Positions 1-7,916 of a DNA stretch of 13,250 bases are shown piece after piece; positions within the stretch are counted from its first letter, which is position 1, and each line of letters begins with the position of its first letter. The notes under the pieces are model-generated. The model made no database searches. It saw only the letters and a program-made list of their open reading frames with translations, and had not been told where the DNA came from. The DNA comes from Hemicentrotus pulcherrimus (Eukaryota; Echinodermata; Echinoidea; Camarodonta; Strongylocentrotidae). A program made the translations under genes and the position numbers. The stretch spans positions 92,366-105,615 of the forward strand of contig BEXV01000531.1 of NCBI GenBank assembly GCA_003118195.1, written 5' to 3'.

Positions 1-39
1 GAGAGAGAGAGAAGCCTTTTTTTTTTTGGGGGGGGGGGG
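1..39. repeat. (GA)6 followed by a T11-G12 homopolymer block
   Basis: Bases 1-12 are GA repeated six times, T runs from 17 to 27 and G from 28 to 39. These are simple repeats, prone to slippage and to assembly or sequencing error. No coding content. Confidence 0.9.
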
Positions 40-1447
40 TAATCCGGAAGTGTGTATGAGTCCACTTTCTCTTTAAAAAAAAAAGTATGTTTCAATTCGG
101 CATCTTTGAAAATTTGGTAAAAGGCTTAAGAGTATAGGCTAAATAATCAACATTTCATTTATGTTTTGAACGGCATACCCAGATAGCCTTACCGCTACTG
201 ACACTCTCATACCTGATAAATTAGTCGTATTAGTTTATTCAAGCAATCTGACAATCATGAGTAAATCAATTTATCTTAAAAGCATGACATGTCATAGTCC
301 AATATCGGTATTCAATTATCAATTAATATTAATATCAATAAATGTAATAGGTGACTTCAAAGTCCTCAATGATAGTTCGGCGACCTTGCAGTGCTTGGGT
401 TATTTAAAACCGTACCTGGAATAAAGAAAAACTAAGATGCAAGACAAAAAGAAGAAGATAAAATGTAGCAATGACATATCATATTGCACTAATTGAAAGA
501 TCTTAGATGAAGATCTTTAAAAACTTTAATGTATTAAATTACAAACCAAGAAAAGGCGCAGTCAGTGATTTGTTTTATATTTTATATTAACAGGGTAGCT
601 ACATCAGTAGTTAAGATTCTGTAGTGATGAGACAGCACTTAAAGCATATCTAAATTACGGATATGGATATTAATCTGAAACCGATATCAATTATTGATCG
701 TACATCTCTTTATGTCTTGTATTCAAAGGTATGGTCGGGACTGCCCTTATCACGTTTAGAACGTAATAAGTCCTTCAATTTGTATTAGTAATATATTCTT
801 GACCAATATTTATTAATTTCTTACATTGGGACTGTTTGATCATGGAGTGTCCGCATGTCATGATCCCAGCATTCGATGTCAAGTAGAGGTCATTCACAGA
901 CCGTGAACGGTCACTTACTTGGTAACGCTGGAACGCAGAGAGACGACAAATATAACGGTTAGGCCAAACATAGGGAACACCTGGCAAGATGTATCAACAA
1001 ATCCCTGTCTACAACCAAACACATTAATCACCTATCTCCTTTTTTCCTTGTTAGGTTTGAACAAGAAATGTAGATGAGGGGTTAAGAGGGGCCTATGTAA
1101 CCACACCTCCTTCATCAACTTGAGATGGAGATGGGGGTATTTAATGCAATGAAGGGGTACATTGAGGCTCACTTGTTCACAATCACGGCTGGTTCTCGAG
1201 AGTAGCCAGATGTATTTTTTTCCTAATCGTTTTTTCAAATACAAAATTTGTATGATATTGTAGGAAACTGAATGGTTTGATTCACTTATGAACAACTTGA
1301 TATACAACGTGACCACGATGCAAGCCTTACGTAAGTAAACATATAATTTGTTTATCTTTTTCTTTAAATAAGAACAACCAGTGCTATTAGTGTTTTGTAA
1401 TTGTTATGTTGTTTTTTTTCCATTGTGCGTAATATTTCTACGTCATA
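40..1447. other. Gene-free AT-rich DNA
   Basis: I see no coding exon here. The minus-strand open frames at 775-987 and 1032-1316 resemble no family I know. A minus-strand GTAAGT with a pyrimidine-rich CAG just upstream (about 915-945) would enclose an exon of only about 9 nt, so I treat it as chance. Small palindromes occur, for example GACCGT/ACGGTC near 899-912. An exon of an unfamiliar protein could be missed by eye. Confidence 0.5.
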
Positions 1448-1522
1448 AGTGTCAAAAACTGGGGTTAAACACTTGATTGGAGATGCCAAAAACGTGGGTT
1501 CGACCCCCCGCACGGCACTCAG
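1448..1522 (+). mobile_element. tRNA-derived SINE head (Pol III A/B boxes), interrupted
   Basis: GTTCGACCC at 1498-1506 fits the Pol III B box (GWTCRANNC) exactly. It sits in a T-arm-like context: GTGGG before the loop can pair with CCCGC after it. About 40 bases upstream, TGTCAAAAACTGGGGTTAA resembles a decayed A box. A full tRNA cloverleaf cannot be drawn, because the acceptor and anticodon stems are lost, so this is not a tRNA gene. The sequence following the B box runs directly into the Harbinger-like element. Tail-like sequence resumes after that element, so I infer one SINE split by a later insertion. The 5' boundary is approximate. Confidence 0.55.
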
Positions 1523-1524
1523 AT

Positions 1525-1553
1525 GCCGTATGCATAAAAAGTAGCAATTGCTT
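1525..1553 (+). repeat. Left terminal inverted repeat of the Harbinger-type element
   Basis: This 29-base stretch starts GCCGTATGCATAAAAAG and is the exact reverse complement of 2230-2258. Such ends are where the transposase acts. Confidence 0.85.
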
Positions 1554-1735
1554 GTGCTAGCCTTTTACTTGAATCCGTATGCATAAACATTATAAGCAAT
1601 TGCTTGCAAGCAAAAGCTTTTGCTAGCAAGCACAAGCAATTGCTTGATGTCCGCAAGCAATGCTTAAAGATCAAGCAATTGCTTAAAAGCGTATGCATAA
1701 AACGAACCTTTTGCTTGTTCTTTTAAGCAATTGCT
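1543..1735. repeat. Left subterminal cluster of the palindrome AGCAATTGCT
   Basis: Five perfect copies lie at 1543-1552, 1595-1604, 1635-1644, 1674-1683 and 1726-1735, with a one-base-deleted copy at 1656-1664. Most are extended to AAGCAATTGCTT. The DNA between them is largely made of CAAGCA and TGCTTG half-sites. Regular subterminal repeats in DNA transposons often bind transposase or its accessory protein; that role is inferred here. Confidence 0.85.
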
Positions 1736-1804
1736 TAAGTTTTTTCAAGCTCCGTCATAGCAGCTTGAGCTCTTGCTTAATCGGGACGTTCGCGGTTAAG
1801 CATC

Positions 1805-2074
1805 ATGTTTATGCTCGTTAGAGAAAGGCCTAAGTTGTACAGGAGTAGAATAAATCAGGAAGAAATTGCTCCCGAGACATATCGGAAACTATTCCGTTTC
1901 GACAAAGAGAACGTTGAATTGTTAGCACACAGGTTCATACCTGAACATGATGAAAAACGGGGAGGATGTCATCCTGGAATGCTATACTGCCATGTCAGGA
2001 AAGGCTACCTCACACGCATGACATTTGAATACACTACTAGTATGCAAAACCCGCCTTTGTTCTCGCTTGAATGA
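1805..2074 (+). pseudogene. PIF/Harbinger transposase, N-terminal remnant
   Basis: An 89-residue open frame. Residues 13-48 (from RSRINQEEI through ETYRKLFRFDKENVELLA to RFIPEH) look like the N-terminal region before the nuclease domain in invertebrate Harbinger transposases: an R-x-R-I-N start, then an E..YRK.FRF.KE.VE.L helix. From about residue 55 (GGCHPGMLYC) the sequence stops resembling the family, and a stop follows at 2072-2074. No DDE catalytic core is present; a full transposase is usually about 350-400 residues. The frame is centred between the two palindrome clusters of a short element, so it is most simply a fragment left after internal deletion. The ATG at 1805 is the first in the frame and may not be the true start. 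Family assignment is by eye. Confidence 0.6.
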
Positions 2075-2113
2075 TGTTCGCACCGGCGTGACGTCGTTAT
2101 TGTTGAGATCGTA

Positions 2114-2240
2114 AGCAATTGCTTGCTGGAGGCAAGTAAAAGGTTTGAGCACAAGCAAAATGTTATGCATACGGATTTAAGCAATTGCTTGAGCTTGATC
2201 TTTTGCTTGTGCTTGAAGCAATCGCTTGTAAGCAATTGCT
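2114..2240. repeat. Right subterminal cluster of the palindrome AGCAATTGCT
   Basis: Perfect copies lie at 2114-2123, 2180-2189 and 2231-2240, the last overlapping the terminal repeat. A one-mismatch copy (AGCAATCGCT) lies at 2217-2226. The cluster mirrors the one on the left flank. Confidence 0.85.
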
Positions 2241-2258
2241 ACTTTTTATGCATACGGC
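2230..2258 (-). repeat. Right terminal inverted repeat of the Harbinger-type element
   Basis: Exact reverse complement of 1525-1553 over all 29 bases. It is followed by CC, which completes the GGGCCG outside-in start, and then by TAG. Confidence 0.85.
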
Positions 2259-2260
2259 CC

Positions 2261-2320
2261 TAGTAACATCGCTTCTCTCAATCCCGGTGTTTAAATGAGT
2301 AGGTCATTTTGGTTTGTTTA
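2261..2320 (+). mobile_element. Probable SINE tail displaced by the Harbinger insertion
   Basis: CATCGCTTCTCTC, then CCCGGTGTTTAAATGAGTA, resembles the shared body sequence (CTTCTCTC...CCAGGTGTATAAATGGGTA) that I recall behind tRNA-derived heads in several marine-animal SINEs. It follows the right end of the Harbinger-type element directly, while a B-box head abuts its left end. Part of the intervening SINE body seems to be missing. Boundaries and identity are from recollection. Confidence 0.4.
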
Positions 2321-3665
2321 GCAATGCAATCGTCTATAAAATGGTACCTGAATTTTGAAATGCTCCCAAGGGACGGAGAATGTGCATACAATATGTGCTA
2401 GCAAGTCAGGAGATAACCGTAATGCTGAATTTTGTAAAGCGTTTTAAAACGTCATAGATATAGAAGAGTCTAAAACACCATCAAAATTAACTTTACGTGA
2501 CGGTCTTGTAGCGTGAGAATATATATTCTATAATTGCTTTTGGAACCTTGCAAAACAATTGATGGATTATGTTCTGCCAAGGATTATTCAAGTTCACTTC
2601 TCTCGACTCTCTGACATTTTGATTCTGAGATTTGAATAGATTATAAATTTATTTACAGGGATGAAGAGGATAAGACAGGTTGTATGGCTTGCAGTTACAC
2701 TAAAATGTTGCATTTTCCTCCTTTACATTATAAATCGTGAACTTAGCAATGGGTTACTTTCTTCTTGCCACTACATCGTCGCTCGTTTGCCACGAGTGCA
2801 ATTTTGCACAAAACAATAGGCACCAGTTGGAGGATCGTCTCGTGCAACATCATGACTTTGAACACCAATTCCGATCTTGATTAGTTCCATGAAAACCCTT
2901 TTAATCCCGGTATAGAATAGGCCTGATCTTGCATTCAACTATTATATAGGCTTACTCTTGAAAATCTAGTTAAGAATTCACCTTTAATATATATATGCTC
3001 TTAAAGTGACCCGGTAACATTGTTGAAGATTGATGAAAAAAATGCGTCATTTTTGTATGAAATGTTACTTATTATATTCCTTGTACATTACTAACCTTTT
3101 TTCTTTTTTTTTAACATGCAACCAATCCTGAACAAATTCTCAAACCACAAAGAAATTTATGGTTTTCTTTGAAGGCGTCACTGTGCGACACCCTCTAGGC
3201 CTAACATTAAATTCTCCCAACCAATTTTTGAATTTTCCCAGCCGTTTTCCATGAAAATAAGACATAAACCAGGCTTTTAGAATTTTGTCAACACTTAAAT
3301 GTTTGGAATGCCTATGTATAGAGCCTTTACATTGCTTTGTGACGATTTAAATTCACCTATAATTTAATTTAATTATAATAATATAGTTCGGAGAATTCTG
3401 GAATTCATCAAGTCCCTTTAAAACAAAGGAAACCTTTACAGTCATATTTGAAGTTTTTAAGTTCTTAATAGTTCTTAGACTTTGAGGTGATGCTGGCTTA
3501 TATTCAGAGCGTCAGAGTACAAAAAGATACAAACGGAAACTGAAAAAGAGGAAAATCCCTTGAAGGACAACTATCCTCGAAAAACAACCAATTTGGACAA
3601 ATATACATGTACCACTCCGAAGAGTAAACAATTAAAGCCCGGAACTAAGGTTACATGTCGTTTTT
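2321..3665. other. Gene-poor AT-rich DNA
   Basis: There are no convincing exons apart from the weak small frame at 2661-2819, listed separately. The stretch holds A/T-rich runs such as 3359-3385 and no terminal-repeat structure that I could find. Confidence 0.45.
2661..2819 (+). CDS. Small open frame with a hydrophobic N-terminus, doubtful
   Basis: A 52-codon frame starts at an ATG three bases after a TTTATTTACAG that could be a splice acceptor. The product starts MKRIRQVVWLAV, with a basic start and a hydrophobic stretch over residues 8-24 (VVWLAVTLKCCIFLLYI), as in a type II membrane anchor. No homologue is recognised, no good donor ends it and nothing nearby continues it. Chance is the more likely explanation. 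Confidence 0.12.
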   Translation: MKRIRQVVWLAVTLKCCIFLLYIINRELSNGLLSSCHYIVARLPRVQFCTKQ

Positions 3666-3893
3666 TTAGATCCATAATTACGAAGTTTCATTACTCCGAA
3701 GGTCCATAATTTCGTGGGTTCGTCACCGTTCGTGTTTACGAAAATGAGAAAGGATTTATAATTCCGAAGATGAAATGGGGTTCTTATTTTGAAGGATCAC
3801 AATACCTTAATAACATAGAACCCTGTATCATTTTTCGGAATAATGAACCTTATTTAACTTTCAGAATTTTCTGATAAACGAACCTTCGGAACA
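3666..3893. repeat. Degenerate ~16-bp tandem array with an inverted second half
   Basis: The left part repeats a unit close to GAAGGTTCATTATTCC: copies at 3682-3697 and 3698-3713, then more diverged ones to about 3768. The right part has the reverse complement: TTCGGAATAATGAACCTT at 3834-3851 and AACGAACCTTCGGAA at 3877-3891. The whole could fold back on itself. I recall similar TTCCGAAGGTTC arrays from echinoderm DNA, but cannot confirm the match. Confidence 0.6.
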
Positions 3894-4128
3894 ACGCAAA
3901 ATATTTAATGTTCAATCTTAATATGATTCTGAAGTCGTTTTTCTTGGAAATGGGAAATTTTATAGGGTGTCATCAAGATATTCAGGTGCCAAATGATTGA
4001 GTATTTTAAAAGCATGTTTGTTTTGCGTGACTACTAGAGCATTTGTATGCTACTATGTTTATCGACTAGGGGACCTACGTCCTTAAGTCATAACTGACAG
4101 TAATGCGAATTAATGCCTCACAAAAGGG

Positions 4129-4403
4129 CACTGATATAGGACATCGACAAGGTTTTGATCCTGGGGCCCCACAGTTAATATGTCATTGCTTTGTCACTGA
4201 ATCATGACTGTACTCAGCAGGGGCTAGGGTAGGGGGCAGCCCCACAAATGCAATAAACAAATAAAATTCAATAAGTTATCAATATTATTCATTGCATTCT
4301 CCCCCGGTCCCCGACAGGCAAAATTACTCTGTATGGCTATGTATTATGGTTTAAGGCATGTGAGGCCCCAGGATAGAAAAATCGACCTATATGACCAACA
4401 GTG
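4129..4403. mobile_element. 275-bp fold-back element, class unresolved
   Basis: Outer arms 4129-4173 and 4359-4403 are imperfect inverted repeats. Both, in one orientation, read TGTG(G/A)GGCCCCAGGAT, then TCGA, CCTATAT and a CAGTG end, with short gaps. An inner pair, GGGG-rich sequence plus AATGCAAT at 4247-4254 against ATTGCATT plus CCCCC at 4291-4305, is centred on nearly the same point. Both outer ends read CACTG outside-in. Flanking bases show no target duplication, so the true ends may lie slightly further out. No coding frame is seen inside. A decayed MITE is likely; the superfamily is unknown. Confidence 0.55.
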
Positions 4404-5425
4404 TATTATCATTTTATTTAATTTATTTTATTTTTGTATTTTGTATTTTGTATTTTTTTTTTTTAGGGGGGGGGGCGGTGTTTTTGTATGGTCTTCATCC
4501 TTGAAAATTCTTAGATATATGCAAGTAAGCCCTCAGAAGATATGAAATGGAACAATTATTCAAAGGCACACACAATACTCACTAAGAATGACACAGTGGT
4601 AAAATGAGAATTGGAGAAGATACGCAATGAGAAGTATCTTGTTTTAAAACCAGATACTTGATGGCACACATTTCAATTATTTCACTATATCACATAACAT
4701 GCTTCAGAAGAGAGTGGTCTAATATATCTAATTAGGACAAGTGCTCAATACAATACAGGACTTGAAAGTATGAGAAACACTATTGAAAAGACTTTCGAAA
4801 TTATACACTAAGGCAATTTCAATAGCCTTGTTCATCACGTATTGAAATGCTCGAACATCTTGGTGACGTATTTCATAGTCCGAACATGATCTACATGTAT
4901 ATAGGATAATAGAGCAGTCTTGCTCTTAAATGTAGATCAGTATGAATTTTTATCAAACAAAAAAAACAACACACAAGTTATTGAAATCATTTATCGATAT
5001 CCATAGGCATTAAAATTGGGCATTAGTAATTTAATGTCCCCCCATTAATAAAAAGCATTATACGCTATCATATGCCCTTTTCAGGTTATCAATCAAAGCC
5101 TTATAGTTGATTTCCTAAGTTTTAAATTTTTTCTTCATAATGTATTTCTTCTCAACTTTTAAATTTTACGCTGCGCTACTGACTATATTGAAATAATTTG
5201 TTTATTGAATATATTTATATAATATATGATTGCCATGAAATTGATTGAGGTGATGAAAATGATAATTGTTATTTAGCTTAAACTGTATTTTACTTACTTT
5301 TGTTATTTGTTTTGACCATCATTATGTTACTGAACTATCTTTTTAAATGTTAGTTATTGCATGCCTCTCTGTATGTTGAATAAATCTAGTCATCTGATTG
5401 GTCGAAATTAGGGTTGTGATTTTGC
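4404..5425. other. Gene-free AT-rich DNA with low-complexity tracts
   Basis: Begins with a TTTTGTATT-like repeat, then T12 (4453-4464) and G10 (4466-4475). A degenerate ~31-bp direct repeat (ACGTATT...CGAACAT) lies at about 4837-4889 and a nested hairpin at 4887-4939. The open frame at 4333-4545 spans the homopolymers and the fold-back end and is not credible as a gene. Nothing coding is recognised. Confidence 0.5.
4887..4939. repeat. Nested hairpin
   Basis: TGATCTACAT at 4887-4896 pairs perfectly with ATGTAGATCA at 4930-4939. Inside, AGAGCA (4911-4916) and TGCTCT (4921-4926) form a second stem with a GTCT loop. The internal loop is lopsided (14 against 3 bases), unlike a microRNA precursor. 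Confidence 0.5.
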
Positions 5426-5510
5426 CATGCCCTCCTACCGGTCAATAATTTTTTAAAAGATGCCCGCATGCCCGCTTATCGGTCAACAGTTTTTGTTTTA
5501 AAGATGCCCG
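5426..5510 (+). repeat. Two-copy tandem repeat, 41 and 44 bp
   Basis: Unit 1 (5426-5466) and unit 2 (5467-5510) both start CATGCCC, contain CGGTCAA, a T-rich centre and TAAA, and end AGATGCCCG. The copies differ at several bases and by small indels. Confidence 0.75.
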
Positions 5511-5533
5511 TTGCCCCGGGTAACGGGCCGCAT
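5504..5533. repeat. GC-rich hairpin around CCCCGGG
   Basis: GCCCGTT (5506-5512) pairs with AACGGGC (5522-5528). With one bulge the stem extends to ATG/CAT at 5504-5533. It overlaps the end of the second tandem unit. A third, truncated and inverted unit is one possible origin. Confidence 0.6.
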
Positions 5534-5793
5534 AAATAAATTGTGCTGAGATCCCCATTGGTTTAAGTGTCAAAAGTATTATCAAAAGTTCTACAGTGTT
5601 TTATGTCTGCGATTCCCGAATAGTCGCTACATTCAGGCAAATTTCCAGCGAAGATTTACAGACAGTGTCTCAGATTTTCTGTAATCTTTTAACCAGTCGT
5701 TACTCAAAAAAGGATAAGGTTAGAATTCTGTAGATTTGTTTGTGAATTCGGTATATAAGAGATATATGGACTGCTTTTAATCGGAGCGTAGCT

Positions 5794-5914
5794 GTTTCTA
5801 TACTGGCTCTCGAATACGTTACATCCTGATATGACCCTCGAGGCGACGCGACGCCCGCTCCGGCGTGCCTCGGAGTTATAGCAGGATGTTAAGTCCCCTT
5901 GAGCTTATAGAAAC
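5794..5914. mobile_element. 121-bp CpG-rich palindromic element (MITE-like)
   Basis: The outer arms are GTTTCTATA (5794-5802) and TATAGAAAC (5906-5914). Matching blocks continue inward: ACATCCTG (5821-5828) with CAGGATGT (5882-5889), CGAGGC (5839-5844) with GCCTCG (5867-5872), and ACGCC with GGCGT around a 6-base loop. All pairs centre near 5855, so this is one continuous imperfect palindrome. The core has about nine CpGs within 35 bases in otherwise AT-rich DNA. Weaker pairing outside the arms suggests the ends could be 10-15 bases further out. It lies about 210 bp upstream of the EF-hand exon. It has no coding capacity, and the transposon class is not identified. Confidence 0.55.
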
Positions 5915-6131
5915 AACGATGCTTCTCATTGCAGTCAATATAGTATGTTATGTTAGTCATTTTAGTAGTTACAAGAATCGTATATTTCTTTGTTGATTCC
6001 TTTTGTGTGATTGTATTTCTCTTGTCATCCATACATTATATCGTTGTAATCATCTATAGTCGGACTTGATTTTTAATCAGATGTATTTCGTTCTTTCTCC
6101 TTTGTAAACATATTTTTTCCTAGCCTTTCTG

Positions 6132-6363
6132 ATGGCATCACTAGCTCTAGCCTTCGTAGCAACGACATTGTCCAACACAGCACATGCGCAGAGGCATCAC
6201 AAGAAGATCATGATCGGCAGGAGAGCTGGGCATGAAGAGCTCCCTCTGTATTCAGATGACAGCCATGCTAACTCTTTCACTCTTTATGACATAGACGGTG
6301 ACGGGTTCTTGTCTCAAAGAGAATTCTACACACTGCCCCTGTGCAGAGATCCGCCACCATGCG
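6132..6363 (+). CDS. Secreted EF-hand calcium-binding protein, 5' exon
   Basis: The exon runs from 6124, after TATTTTTTCCTAG, to 6363, before the strong donor GTAAGT. From the ATG at 6132 it encodes 77 residues plus one base (phase 1). Residues 1-19, MASLALAFVATTLSNTAHA, look like a signal peptide, with A-H-A before a likely cut at Q20. Residues 20-50 are basic, then acidic. The EF-hand loop is at 53-64, DIDGDGFLSQRE, with D53, D55, D57, G58, S61 and E64 at the ligand positions, flanked by FTLY and FYTLPL helices. The product should bind calcium outside the cell or in the secretory pathway. I do not recognise the gene. The frame stays open back through the acceptor (FL before M), so translation could start in an upstream exon. 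The short read-through past 6363 to a TAA is intronic. One canonical EF-hand usually has a partner; see 8251-8314. Confidence 0.68.
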
Positions 6364-7569
6364 GTAAGTTTATACCCCAGTCACACCAACGAGAGCTACA
6401 CAACAAATGTATTACCACAACATAAGATGTGTAATCGATCGGTTTGGAGTCTGTTGAGCGGTGTGATTGGGATATGAGGTCTGTCATAGAGGGAAAGGGA
6501 TACATTTCAGTGTGAGTGTTTTCGATCAAAAGATCAAAAAAGTCCAGCAGCGTTTGACGCAAAACAGCCAAGTGAAGAAGAAATAATAATTAACAAAAAT
6601 ACAAAATATACGACACTTCGGCTATTGGCCTTAATTGTCAAGTAGGCCTAATGACAATTTAATCCAAAACAAGCGTTTTCCCAAACTTGAGAATAAGGCG
6701 TAACAATTATTGCCAAGTGCACATAGTTCGGGAAACAAAGAAACCCAGAAAAGACGCGAAAGAAATAGGAAGGAGAGATGCACGAAAATGACATTTAACG
6801 ATGAATTTAGCTAAGTGGTTACAGTTAGAACTGATATAAGTTTGATACTAACCCCTTAGCGATTTCTTGATCGTATCACTAGGTAATCTTCAGCTCTTGG
6901 GCACACAGTACACTTTTATTAAATTGTTTTCTTCTTTTATCTCAAAAACCAAATGATAAACAATTTCACATAGGCTATAACAAAATTGCATTACGCATTC
7001 TTACATGAACAACATTTCGACAAAATTGACACATGAACAAAATTACAATGGAATTTGTGCACATTTCTTACATTATCATTATTACATGAACAGGAATGCA
7101 ATATTTGAGGGGAGACTGAATTATAATCATATAAGTAACTCTTTTTACGACCACTTGGTCCTAACGATGGGACCCATACGTACATCCTCCTGTCATCACA
7201 ATTTATAGTTACAGCTAATATTATGTTAAATCTGTAGGGTGATGTTATGATACTATGTTTACATATCATTCATTAATAGAGCAACCATACAATATGCTTG
7301 AGTACATAATCCTGTCTAGTTAATACATGTCTGTATAAAAGCATAACACATCAGACACAACGATGATTATTATGTTCATTTTTATCCGTCTAACCATTTT
7401 AGTAAGTCCTAAATCAAAAGTAAGTAACCCATCAACAAAGATCATTTGTAAGGATAATAAGATGAAGAATCAATTATTAAACATTCTTAATCTTCTCCAT
7501 CGTCATAATCCTCATCATCCAAACTCATCTGGGTCACGTGACACCAATCCGGCAACCACTGTGTCATTC

Positions 7570-7626
7570 ATGAAAAGCTGTCGACAAGCGGCTACAGGAG
7601 GGGGCCTGCATGACAGCTTCTTTCAT
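7570..7626. repeat. 57-base hairpin
   Basis: ATGAAAAGCTGTC (7570-7582) pairs with GACAGCTTCTTTCAT (7612-7626), with a 2-base bulge and a 29-base loop. The stem is shorter than that of a typical microRNA precursor. Confidence 0.5.
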
Positions 7627-7644
7627 TTCATCGCAAGTCTAACA

Positions 7645-7744
7645 CCCCTCTTTCTCTGCCTATCTCTCTCTCCTTCCCCTCTCTCCCCCTCTCTCTATCC
7701 CCTTTCTTCTTCTTCTTCTTCTTCTTCTTCTTCTTTTTCTTCTT
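7645..7744 (+). repeat. 100-nt polypyrimidine tract with (TTC)10
   Basis: All bases are C or T except G7658, A7662 and A7697. Perfect TTC repeats fill 7704-7733, with CT-rich sequence before and T-rich sequence after. Such polypurine-polypyrimidine tracts can form triplex DNA. The serine-rich open frame across it is a repeat artefact. Confidence 0.9.
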
Positions 7745-7879
7745 AACATTATCATCATTAAAATTACCATAAGGTGTATAATGTTCCTGATAAATCTAAA
7801 AAGATGCTTTGTACAAATAGATTTATTAATGTTTTTGTTTATGGGACAGTATACTGCGCTTATCCCGTGCAGGGCTCCA

Positions 7880-7884
<5 letters not shown>

Positions 7885-7916
<32 letters not shown>
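7885..7916 (+). repeat. (AGT)n microsatellite, about 10.7 units
   Basis: Perfect AGT repeat from 7885 to 7916, preceded by an imperfect TAGA unit. Confidence 0.92.

Larger units (their letters stand above)
1523..2260 (+). mobile_element. Non-autonomous PIF/Harbinger-type DNA transposon
   Basis: The element is bounded by 29-bp perfect terminal inverted repeats (1525-1553 and 2230-2258). The right end, read outside-in, begins GGGCCGTATGCATAA, a start I associate with Harbinger termini; the left end has AT in place of the first GG. Inside lie more copies of the GTATGCATAA motif near 1577 and 1690 and its complement near 2163, clusters of the palindrome AGCAATTGCT on both flanks, and a 90-codon frame resembling the transposase N-terminus. 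At 738 bp it is far too short for the usual pair of a full transposase and a Myb-like protein, so it is an internally deleted copy needing enzymes from elsewhere. Flanking trinucleotides are CAG on the left and TAG on the right, only a partial match to a 3-bp target duplication. The family call rests on the ends plus the coding remnant. Confidence 0.75.

Noticed and set aside
1032..1316. 94-codon minus-strand frame
   Set aside because: No recognisable domain, no splice signals in support and a composition expected of chance in this DNA.
1494..1515. Possible intact tRNA gene because of the GTTCGACCC T-arm
   Set aside because: No acceptor stem, D-arm or anticodon stem can be paired; a SINE head explains it better.
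1543..2240. CRISPR-like array from the evenly spread palindromes
   Set aside because: Spacing is irregular, spacers consist of the same half-sites and the context is an animal DNA transposon.
4333..4545. 70-codon frame with a phenylalanine-rich stretch
   Set aside because: The stretch encodes the T-run and G-run homopolymers and starts inside a fold-back arm.
5752..5759. TATATAAG as the promoter of the EF-hand gene
   Set aside because: No CCAAT or other support, no clear donor between it and 6123, and such strings are common in AT-rich DNA.
7487..7567. Minus-strand 26-codon frame with an acidic end (DDEDYDDGED) that could pass for a terminal exon
   Set aside because: The acidic run comes from a GAT/GAA-rich repeat-like stretch next to the (TTC)n tract, and the acceptor before it lacks a pyrimidine tract.
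7363..7746. 127-codon plus-strand frame rich in serine and proline
   Set aside because: Its second half is the polypyrimidine microsatellite and its first half resembles nothing known; it also lies within the likely EF-hand intron.
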